Positions 1-5,023 of a DNA stretch of 5,749 nt are shown in pieces. Position 1 is the first letter of the stretch. Each line of letters begins with the position of its first letter. The notes beneath the pieces are model-generated. The model saw only the letters and a program-made list of their open reading frames with translations. It searched no databases and was not told the DNA's origin. The DNA comes from an uncultured Collinsella sp. (GTDB taxonomy: Bacteria > Actinomycetota > Coriobacteriia > Coriobacteriales > Coriobacteriaceae): contig UQUD01000111.1 in the NCBI GenBank assembly GCA_900544225.1, forward strand, positions 1 to 5,749. The letters run 5' to 3'. The position numbers and the translations under genes were made by a program.

Positions 1-1576
1 CCATGGCCTCGCGGGCGGCCTTGAGCTTGCTGGCGCGGATCTGGGCGCCCTCGGGCTCGTAGAACGCACGCTCGCAGGCACGGCCGCAGGGATGCGGGCA
101 GATGGTGCCGGTAATGAACGGCAGGGCGTTGCGCTCGATGATGATGTTGAGTGCGTCCTCGAAGCGGCCCTCGTCAACAGCCGCCAGGTAGGCGGGAATA
201 TCCTGCTGGATGGGGCAGCTCGTGCGGCACGGCGTGGTAAAGCAGTCGGAAAGCGGGCTCTTGCCGGCGACCTTGCGGTCGGGCAGCGGACGCAGCGGCT
301 TCTTGTAGAGTGGGTTGGTGAGCGAGTCGGTCTGGATCGCGGTCACGGCGTCGAGAGAGACGCCCTCGAACGGCTTGCCGTCCAGGTCGGTAAACTCACC
401 GGCCATCTGGCTAAAGCGCTCGTAGCCACCGGGCTTGAGCACGTCGGTCGCCAGAGTGACGGGCCAAATACCGGCGTCATACAGGGCGCGGATGTTGTAG
501 ACCGTGGCGCCGCCGGAGTAGCTGATGCGCAGCTTGCCATCGAACTGCTCGGTAATGCGGCGGGCGGCCTCGATGGTCAGCGAGAACAGCGAACGGCCCG
601 ACATGTACATCTCGGTGGAGGGCAGCTCGTTTCTCGTCACGTCGACGGGGAACGTGTTGGTGAGCTTGACGCCAAACTCCAGGCCGCGCTCGGCGCACAG
701 GGCAATCAGGCGCTCGAACATAGGCACGGCATCGGCCCACTGCAGGTCCTCGCGGAAGTGCGTGTCATCGAAGACGATGTAGTCAAAGCCCAGCTCGTTC
801 AGACGCTGGCGGGCAAACTCATAGCCCAGCAGCGTGGGGTTGCACTTGATGTAGGTGTTGAGGCCCTTCTCGGTGATCAGATAGGTCGCGATGCGCTCGA
901 TCTCGGCCGGCGGGCAGCCGTGCAGGGTGGACTCGGTGATGGAGTTGGAGACGCGCGCCGGGATGGACTCGACAAATGCGGCGTCGACGCGCTCAAACTT
1001 GTCCAGGTTGGCGAGCGCCCATGCGCGGCACTCGTTCCAGACGTCGGAGCCGCTGGCGTCCTTCATGCCCTCGATGTAGGCATCGACCTTGGGGCTCTTG
1101 ATACCCTCCAGGTCATAACCCACGGACATGTTGAAGACAAAGCCGTCCGGGCTACCCAGACCGTACTCGCGAGCGATCAGGTGGCAGGCGAACCATGCCT
1201 TCACGTACTCGGCAAAGGCCTGCGGAACCTCGAGCTCGGTCGACCACTCGCAGTTGTAGCACTCGTCCTGCGCCACGATGCAGGGCTTGTTCACACACTT
1301 GGAGAGCTCCTCGCCGTCCATAACCTGAACGGTCTTGAGCTCAAAGAAGCGGGAACCGGCCACGTAGGATGCCACGATGTTCTGGGCAAGCTGCGTGTTG
1401 GGGCCGGCGGCCGGGCCAAACGGAGTCTCGATGCGCTCGTCAAAAATGGGAAGCGCGCCCTCCTGGTTGGTCGTGACCATCTTGCGCACGCCAAAGACGG
1501 CGCCCTGAGTCTTGTGCTCCTCGATGATCCAGTTCATCAGCTGCGAAAACGGGATCGGCCTCATGATGTCGCTCAT
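1..1576 (-). CDS. ygfK: YgfK, putative selenate reductase subunit / purine-cluster Fe-S flavoprotein (partial; C-terminal half beyond window)
   Basis: The reading frame runs from ATG at 1576 leftwards and is still open at position 1, giving 525 residues of a family that is about 1000 residues long. ATG 1576 is chosen because AGGAG lies 6 nt upstream; the in-frame ATG four codons later has no such site. Residues 1 to about 430 resemble a dihydroorotate dehydrogenase/PreA-like TIM barrel: GPAAGPNTQLAQN (54-66), FFELKTVQ (77-84), FNMSVGYDL (148-156), TLHGCPP (217-223), KCNPT (244-248), FGVKLTNT (301-308), ISYSGGAT (351-358), TLATDVLKPGGY (374-385). Residues 445-501 form a GltD-like iron-sulfur region with C445, C450, C454 and C493, C497, C501. 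The FAD/NAD-binding part must lie outside the window. YgfK is annotated as a selenate reductase subunit, but it recurs in anaerobic purine/urate degradation clusters, where a redox role is more likely. It follows ssnA by 149 nt and is probably cotranscribed with it. The reaction is not determinable from sequence. Confidence 0.93.
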   Translation of the reverse strand, partial: MSDIMRPIPFSQLMNWIIEEHKTQGAVFGVRKMVTTNQEGALPIFDERIETPFGPAAGPNTQLAQNIVASYVAGSRFFELKTVQVMDGEELSKCVNKPCIVAQDECYNCEWSTELEVPQAFAEYVKAWFACHLIAREYGLGSPDGFVFNMSVGYDLEGIKSPKVDAYIEGMKDASGSDVWNECRAWALANLDKFERVDAAFVESIPARVSNSITESTLHGCPPAEIERIATYLITEKGLNTYIKCNPTLLGYEFARQRLNELGFDYIVFDDTHFREDLQWADAVPMFERLIALCAERGLEFGVKLTNTFPVDVTRNELPSTEMYMSGRSLFSLTIEAARRITEQFDGKLRISYSGGATVYNIRALYDAGIWPVTLATDVLKPGGYERFSQMAGEFTDLDGKPFEGVSLDAVTAIQTDSLTNPLYKKPLRPLPDRKVAGKSPLSDCFTTPCRTSCPIQQDIPAYLAAVDEGRFEDALNIIIERNALPFITGTICPHPCGRACERAFYEPEGAQIRASKLKAAREAM

Positions 1577-1582
1577 AATGAG

Positions 1583-1587
1583 CTCCT
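1583..1587 (-). promoter_or_regulatory. Ribosome binding site of ygfK (ATG 1576)
   Basis: AGGAG on the minus strand, 6 nt before ATG 1576. It selects this ATG over the in-frame ATG at 1564. Confidence 0.75.
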
Positions 1588-1675
1588 CTCTGTAACGCCC
1601 GGCGAGACCGCGCGGCGGACGCAAATACGGTGTAGCGCTAGCACAGCGCCGGCGACCCCGCGGAGGCCGCCTATA

Positions 1676-1709
1676 CGCGCGTCGGATGCGGCGAAACATC
1701 CGACGCGCG
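1676..1709 (-). repeat. Stem-loop A after ssnA: perfect 13-bp stem, 8-nt loop
   Basis: Arms 1676-1688 and 1697-1709 are perfectly complementary over 13 bp, and the minus-strand loop reads TTTCGCCG. The structure begins 16 nt after the ssnA stop codon. No U-tract follows on the minus strand (it continues TATAGGCGG), so it is not a classical intrinsic terminator; partial termination, 3'-end protection of the upstream message or a REP-like role is more likely. It is related to stem-loop B at 3230-3261. Confidence 0.7.
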
Positions 1710-1725
1710 CGAATCTACTTGTGAA

Positions 1726-3081
1726 TTAGTAGGTGCGATCGTTGAGCGTGCTCCAGAGCTTCTTGGACTCGGCCATGGTCCACGCGTTAATCTTTTCCTC
1801 ATCGATGCCAACGAACTCGCGATCCTTGTACAGGACGCGGCCGTTGATGATGGTGGTGCGGCAGTTTTTGCCCATCATGCCAAAGAGCATGTGGCCGTCG
1901 ATGTTCTCCTCACTCAGCGGCGTAAAGGGCTTGTAGTCCATGACGATGACGTCGGCGGCAGCGCCGGGCTCAAGCACACCGAGCTTGCGATCGAAGTACT
2001 TGCTCGCCATCTTGGCGTTATTCTCGAACAGCATGGTCATGGCCTCGCACCAGCCCACGTTGGGCATAGCGGCGTTGTGGCGCTGAATGATCAGGAAGAC
2101 CTTGAGGCTCTCGAGCATATCGTGGGTGTAGGCGTCGGTGCCCATGCACACGGGAATGCCGCGGCGGAAGAACTCGAGCACGGGGGCGCAGCCCACGGCG
2201 TTGCCCATATTGGATTCGGGGTTGTTGACCAGCCAGGTGCCGGACTCCTTGACGATATCCATCTCGGCAGGCGTCACGTGGATGCAGTGGCCCAGCATGG
2301 TGTCGGGACCCAGCAGGTTGTGCTGCAGCAGGCGCTCGACGGGGCTGATGCCGCCGCGGTTGAGGCGGGAGTCCCACACATCGTTCATGCCCTCGCACAC
2401 GTGGATGTGGAAGCCGGTCAGGCCATTGTTGGCCTCGGCCATCTTATCCATGGTCTCGTCCGACAGCGTAAAGGTGGCGTGACCGCCAAACATGGCGGCG
2501 ATCATGTGATTGTCGTTATCGCGACGCTCCTTGGCGGCCCACTGGGCAAACTCGGCGTTCTCGGCAATAGCCTGGTCGCACTTTTCCTGACCACGGCGGT
2601 CGGAAACCTCGTAGCACAGGCACGAACGCATGCCCAGCTCCTGAGCGGCGTCCTTAATGGTAAAGAGGCTGCCCGGAATCTCGCAGAAGCTCGCATGGTG
2701 ATCGAAGATCGTGGTAACGCCGTCGCGGATGGAATCCAGAATCGTGGCATAGGCGCTGGCCTTGGTGCCGTCGAGCGTCAGGTTGTCGTCAATCTTCCAC
2801 CACTGCTGCTCAAGATTCTCCAGGAAGTTGGTGGGGTTGCAGCCCTTAATGGCAAGGCCGCGGGCCAGACCCGAGTAGATGTGGGTGTGGCAGTTGATGA
2901 GTCCGGGCATGATGAGGTTGCCCTGGGCGTCGACGTACTCGGCATCCGGGTACTTGGCCTTGAGCTCGCGCTCGGGGCCCACTTCGACGATCGTATCTCC
3001 GTCAATAGCGACTGCACCGTTGGGAATGAACGGAGTCTGAGCGTTGCGGGTAAAGACGGAACCGTTAGCGACCAGAAGCAT
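1726..3081 (-). CDS. ssnA: SsnA, putative metal-dependent aminohydrolase (ATZ/TRZ/guanine deaminase-like amidohydrolase)
   Basis: The product has 451 residues, close to the roughly 440 of E. coli SsnA. ATG 3081 is preferred over the in-frame ATG 3099 because AAGGGAG sits 5 nt upstream of it, while 3099 has no Shine-Dalgarno sequence; MLLVANG also starts the expected N-terminal beta-sandwich. The amidohydrolase metal site appears intact: HTH at 65-67 after LIMPGLINC, HxHxxE as H225/H227/E230, H265 and H268 in LGHCIH, and D316 in MGTDAYTH. NPESNMG (287-293) is the usual family loop, and the C-terminal LEPGAAADVIVMDY (370-383) completes the composite domain. The family deaminates or hydrolyses nitrogen heterocycles in the cytoplasm; the SsnA substrate is not firmly known, but its constant company (YgfK, XdhD, purine permeases) points to a purine-derived compound. 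It lies between the permease and ygfK on the same strand, with hairpin-rich gaps of 196 and 149 nt. No truncation or frameshift is seen. Confidence 0.93.
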   Translation of the reverse strand: MLLVANGSVFTRNAQTPFIPNGAVAIDGDTIVEVGPERELKAKYPDAEYVDAQGNLIMPGLINCHTHIYSGLARGLAIKGCNPTNFLENLEQQWWKIDDNLTLDGTKASAYATILDSIRDGVTTIFDHHASFCEIPGSLFTIKDAAQELGMRSCLCYEVSDRRGQEKCDQAIAENAEFAQWAAKERRDNDNHMIAAMFGGHATFTLSDETMDKMAEANNGLTGFHIHVCEGMNDVWDSRLNRGGISPVERLLQHNLLGPDTMLGHCIHVTPAEMDIVKESGTWLVNNPESNMGNAVGCAPVLEFFRRGIPVCMGTDAYTHDMLESLKVFLIIQRHNAAMPNVGWCEAMTMLFENNAKMASKYFDRKLGVLEPGAAADVIVMDYKPFTPLSEENIDGHMLFGMMGKNCRTTIINGRVLYKDREFVGIDEEKINAWTMAESKKLWSTLNDRTY

Positions 3082-3086
3082 AAATG

Positions 3087-3093
3087 CTCCCTT
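3087..3093 (-). promoter_or_regulatory. Ribosome binding site fixing the ssnA start at ATG 3081
   Basis: On the minus strand AAGGGAG is followed by 5 nt and then ATG 3081. The alternative in-frame ATG at 3099 is preceded by a C-rich run without a purine-rich site. Confidence 0.75.
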
Positions 3094-3098
3094 CAACA

Positions 3099-3124
3099 TC
3101 AGAGGCGGGGTTTGACACCTCTGA
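3099..3124 (-). other. Small inverted repeat in the ssnA leader
   Basis: TCAGAGG (3099-3105) and CCTCTGA (3118-3124) are perfect 7-bp inverted arms around a 12-nt loop. The structure ends 5 nt upstream of the ssnA Shine-Dalgarno sequence, without covering it. It could be an operator or a leader hairpin tuning ssnA translation, or chance. Confidence 0.3.
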
Positions 3125-3181
3125 CATGGCGGAAGTGCGAAGCGCCGGCCTACACCGGAAACGGGCCCTCTCCCGTCAACG

Positions 3182-3209
3182 CTTCACCAAAGGGACAAGC
3201 CCTTTGAAG
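3182..3209 (-). other. Hairpin in the permease-ssnA gap
   Basis: AAAGGG (3189-3194) pairs with CCCTTT (3200-3205) around a 5-nt loop, and CTTC (3182-3185) pairs with GAAG (3206-3209) beyond a small bulge, 10 bp in all. It lies downstream of stem-loop B in the minus-strand message. No U-tract follows. Its function is unknown; mRNA stability or attenuation between the permease and ssnA is possible. Confidence 0.45.
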
Positions 3210-3229
3210 TGCGGCTTGGCGCCGCATGG

Positions 3230-3261
3230 CGCCGGCGGACGAGGCGATGCATCCGCCGGCG
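3230..3261 (-). repeat. Stem-loop B after the permease: 12-bp stem, 8-nt loop, related to stem-loop A
   Basis: Arms 3230-3239 and 3252-3261 are perfectly complementary. As minus-strand RNA the stem extends to 12 bp through one U-G and one G-C pair, leaving the loop CAUCGCCU. The structure begins 16 nt after the permease stop. Its 20-nt core matches that of stem-loop A at 16 of 20 positions, while the outer stem differs in sequence but stays paired. No U-tract follows. The right-hand part of a smaller alternative hairpin (GGCGCC pairs, 3218-3233) overlaps it, so the two cannot form together. Confidence 0.65.
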
Positions 3262-3277
3262 AATAGCACCGAATTGG

Positions 3278-4672
3278 TTACTTCTTGCTCTCGGGCAGGA
3301 CCAGATCAACAGCGGCATCCTTGGCGGCATCGATGTGCTGAGCCACGACCGGCGTCTGCGGAAGGATCAGGTTGAGCACGATGGCCATGATGGCAGTGGG
3401 GGTCACGGCGTTGGAGCCGATGACGGTGGACACCCAAGTGGGCATGCCCTCGCCGGCAAGGCAACCGCTGGCCATCCAGATACCCAGGCCAAAGACAACG
3501 GAGGTGCCGACGATGGTGGTGGTGCGCTGCGTGAGGCCCTCGCGGGTGAACATGCGCACGCCGTTCATGGTGATGGTGCCAAAGACGCCGACGGTCGCGC
3601 CGCCGATGACGGGCTGCGGGATAGCGGAAAGGACGGCAGAGAGCTGCGGGAACAGACCGGCGATGGCAAAGACGGCCGCGATGATCACAAAGACCCACTT
3701 GTTGACGACCTTGTTGGAGCAGATGATGCCCACGTTCTGGCCAAGGGCGCTGGTGGGAAGACCGCCCAGCAGGCCGCCGACCATAGAGGTGAGGCCCTGA
3801 GACACGATAGCGCCGGAGAGCTCGCGCTCGGTGGGCATACGGTCGATGGAACCAAGGCAGGCAGCGGAGACGTCGCCGATAACCTGGATGGCAACCATGG
3901 GGAACACGACGGCGAGGGTAATGCAGACCTCGGGATCAAACTCGAGCGCGTAGGGCATGAGCTTGGGAAGGGCGAAGACCTGAGCGGTGGCGACGCTGGA
4001 GAAGTCAATCATGCCAAAGGGAATCGAAACGATCATGCCAACGATCATGCCAAAGAACACGGATCCCAGCTTGAGCGTGCCCTTGCCAAAGTTGGCGAGC
4101 GCAAAGACCACGGCGAAGGTGATAAGAGCAACGCACCAGGCCTGCGGGGTGCCCCACAGCGGCGTACCCATACCGCCGGCCATGTACTTGACGGCCGTGG
4201 GATAGAGAGAGACGCCAATGGAGAAGATGACCGTACCAGTCACGACGGGCGGGAACAGCCACTTAATCTTGCTGTAGGCCAGACCAAAAAGGACCGCAAC
4301 GGCACCGCCGACGATCTCGCCGCCCAGCAACGCACCAAAGCTAAAGCCCGAGGCACCCATGGCCTGCAGGGCCGGCAGGAACGCGAACGAAACGCCCATG
4401 ACGATGGGCAGGCCGCCGCCGATGCGACGGAAGGGAGCGAAGGCCTGAAGGGCCGTGTCGATTGCCGAAAGAATGAGTGCAACCTGAATGATGTCGGTGC
4501 TCTGCTGGCTATTAAAGCCGTAGACGCCGGCCATGATGACCGCCGGGGTAATGATGCCGGCAAACGATGCCAGTACGTGCTGAAGGGCACACGGGATCAT
4601 TTCCTTAACGGGCGGCATGCCTTCGCGAGTGAACAGGGCTTCAGTGCCGTTCGTAACCGTCTCCTGGGTCAT
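3278..4672 (-). CDS. NCS2/NAT-family nucleobase (xanthine/uric acid-type) permease
   Basis: The product has 464 residues, the usual size for E. coli XanQ/UacT relatives, with 12 or more hydrophobic segments from about residue 25 to 440, so it is an inner-membrane purine symporter by family. Family marks: PCALQHVLASFAG (27-39) with the conserved QH of TM1, GGGLPIVMG (85-93), VIGDVSA (264-270) of TM8, and the NAT signature region GQNVGIICSNK (311-321). Two positions depart from my recollection of the family: the TM8 acidic residue before the GD pair is Q263, and the threonine of the signature motif is N320. ATG 4672 is chosen over an upstream in-frame ATG at 4759 because the hydrophobic core starts soon after it, GGTGG/GAGGA lie just upstream, and the likely transcription start (about 4753) lies downstream of 4759. 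It is first in the permease-ssnA-ygfK run, so it probably imports the substrate of that pathway. Xanthine versus urate cannot be decided. Confidence 0.95.
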   Translation of the reverse strand: MTQETVTNGTEALFTREGMPPVKEMIPCALQHVLASFAGIITPAVIMAGVYGFNSQQSTDIIQVALILSAIDTALQAFAPFRRIGGGLPIVMGVSFAFLPALQAMGASGFSFGALLGGEIVGGAVAVLFGLAYSKIKWLFPPVVTGTVIFSIGVSLYPTAVKYMAGGMGTPLWGTPQAWCVALITFAVVFALANFGKGTLKLGSVFFGMIVGMIVSIPFGMIDFSSVATAQVFALPKLMPYALEFDPEVCITLAVVFPMVAIQVIGDVSAACLGSIDRMPTERELSGAIVSQGLTSMVGGLLGGLPTSALGQNVGIICSNKVVNKWVFVIIAAVFAIAGLFPQLSAVLSAIPQPVIGGATVGVFGTITMNGVRMFTREGLTQRTTTIVGTSVVFGLGIWMASGCLAGEGMPTWVSTVIGSNAVTPTAIMAIVLNLILPQTPVVAQHIDAAKDAAVDLVLPESKK

Positions 4673-4676
4673 TTGA

Positions 4677-4688
4677 CCACCAATCCTC
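4677..4688 (-). promoter_or_regulatory. Ribosome binding region of the permease (ATG 4672)
   Basis: The minus strand carries GAGGA 11 nt upstream and GGTGG 4 nt upstream of ATG 4672. Neither is an ideal AGGAGG at ideal spacing, so translation may be weaker than for ygfK or the regulator. The start is also supported by the protein alignment. Confidence 0.45.
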
Positions 4689-4759
4689 GAAATAGTTGTT
4701 TTCGCATCTAACGCTCTATTGTGACGCAGTGCGGGGTTGAGGTTGTGCCTTCGTTGCAT

Positions 4760-4788
4760 ATCGTATTAAAGATGATTCTCATTCTCAA
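4760..4788 (-). promoter_or_regulatory. Predicted sigma-70-type promoter of the permease-ssnA-ygfK operon
   Basis: On the minus strand TTGAGA (4788-4783, five of six matches to TTGACA) is separated by exactly 17 bp from TACGAT (4765-4760, four of six matches to TATAAT). This predicts transcription starting near 4753 and an untranslated leader of about 80 nt before ATG 4672. No comparable promoter was seen in the gaps before ssnA or ygfK, which supports one operon read from here. The call is by consensus only. Confidence 0.45.
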
Positions 4789-4800
4789 TAATAATTTTTT

Positions 4801-4830
4801 GTTATCAGACTATTCTTCAGCTGAGATAAC
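4801..4830. promoter_or_regulatory. Candidate operator: GTTATC-N18-GATAAC dyad upstream of the permease promoter
   Basis: GTTATC (4801-4806) and GATAAC (4825-4830) form a perfect 6-bp inverted repeat with an 18-bp spacer that itself contains the palindrome TCAGCTGA (4817-4824). The dyad centre is about 62 bp upstream of the predicted permease transcription start, a typical activator position. The divergent YheO/DauR-type regulator is the obvious candidate binder, but nothing in the sequence proves it. Confidence 0.35.
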
Positions 4831-4972
4831 GCATTTCCGCAGGTCAGGAATGTGTCTGTTCAAAATAACATCTAACTTTTCTTTTGGTCGACCGTTTACC
4901 GCCAAATTTCTACCGTTCGTCTGTATTACGCAATGTACCTGCGGATATACGAGATGATGAGCAGCGTGTTAC

Positions 4973-4992
4973 CATGATAAAAAATTGTTATG
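4973..4992. promoter_or_regulatory. Imperfect dyad just upstream of the regulator gene
   Basis: CATGATAA (4973-4980) and TTGTTATG (4985-4992) are inverted copies matching at six of eight positions across an AAAA spacer. TTGTTAT also occurs at 4799-4805 in the dyad near the permease promoter. The site lies 31 bp before the GTG start, where a bound protein could block transcription of the regulator gene, so autoregulation is possible. The AT-rich block may equally be part of the regulator promoter. Confidence 0.25.
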
Positions 4993-5010
4993 AACACTTC
5001 GATAGAACCC

Positions 5011-5017
5011 AAAGGAG
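5011..5017 (+). promoter_or_regulatory. Ribosome binding site fixing the regulator start at GTG 5024
   Basis: AAAGGAG ends 6 nt before GTG 5024. An in-frame TTG begins immediately after the AAAGGAG and cannot use it, so GTG is the start. Confidence 0.8.
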
Positions 5018-5023
5018 TTGCCC

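Larger units (their letters stand above)
4673..5023. other. AT-rich divergent control region between permease and regulator
   Basis: This 351-bp stretch has no credible gene. It is visibly richer in A/T than the flanking coding DNA. It holds a sigma-70-like promoter towards the permease (4760-4788), a GTTATC/GATAAC dyad (4801-4830), the 8-bp palindromes TCAGCTGA (4817-4824) and GGTCGACC (4886-4893), a distant inverted repeat TCCGCAGGT/ACCTGCGGA (4836-4844 and 4937-4945), and a dyad just before the regulator (4973-4992). The permease leader of about 80 nt shows no purine or xanthine riboswitch features that I can recognise. No convincing -35/-10 pair was found for the regulator itself. Confidence 0.7.

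Noticed and set aside
92..1729. Plus-strand open frame of 545 codons opposite ygfK
   Set aside because: It is antisense to a clearly recognisable YgfK frame. Its product is a low-complexity mix rich in G, A, V, L, R and D without any family motif, and no ribosome binding site precedes it. It results from high GC at third codon positions.
1891..3207. Plus-strand open frame of 438 codons opposite ssnA
   Set aside because: Antisense shadow of SsnA: rich in H, V, G and A, no known domain, and its composition follows from the opposite strand's codon bias.
3209..4711. Plus-strand open frame of 500 codons opposite the permease
   Set aside because: Antisense shadow: extremely D/G/H/K-rich product, as expected from reading hydrophobic membrane codons backwards. 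No motif, no start signal.
4673..4753. Purine or xanthine riboswitch in the permease leader
   Set aside because: The roughly 80-nt leader lacks a three-way junction with the conserved loop sequences of purine riboswitches, and no NMT1-like paired core was seen.
4673..4759. N-terminal extension of the permease to ATG 4759
   Set aside because: The extra 29 residues are polar and unlike the family, and the predicted transcription start near 4753 lies inside the extension. ATG 4672 fits better.
4721..4957. 78-codon plus-strand frame in the divergent control region
   Set aside because: No ribosome binding site, no recognisable domain, base use unlike the real genes, and it overlaps the promoter and dyads of the permease operon.
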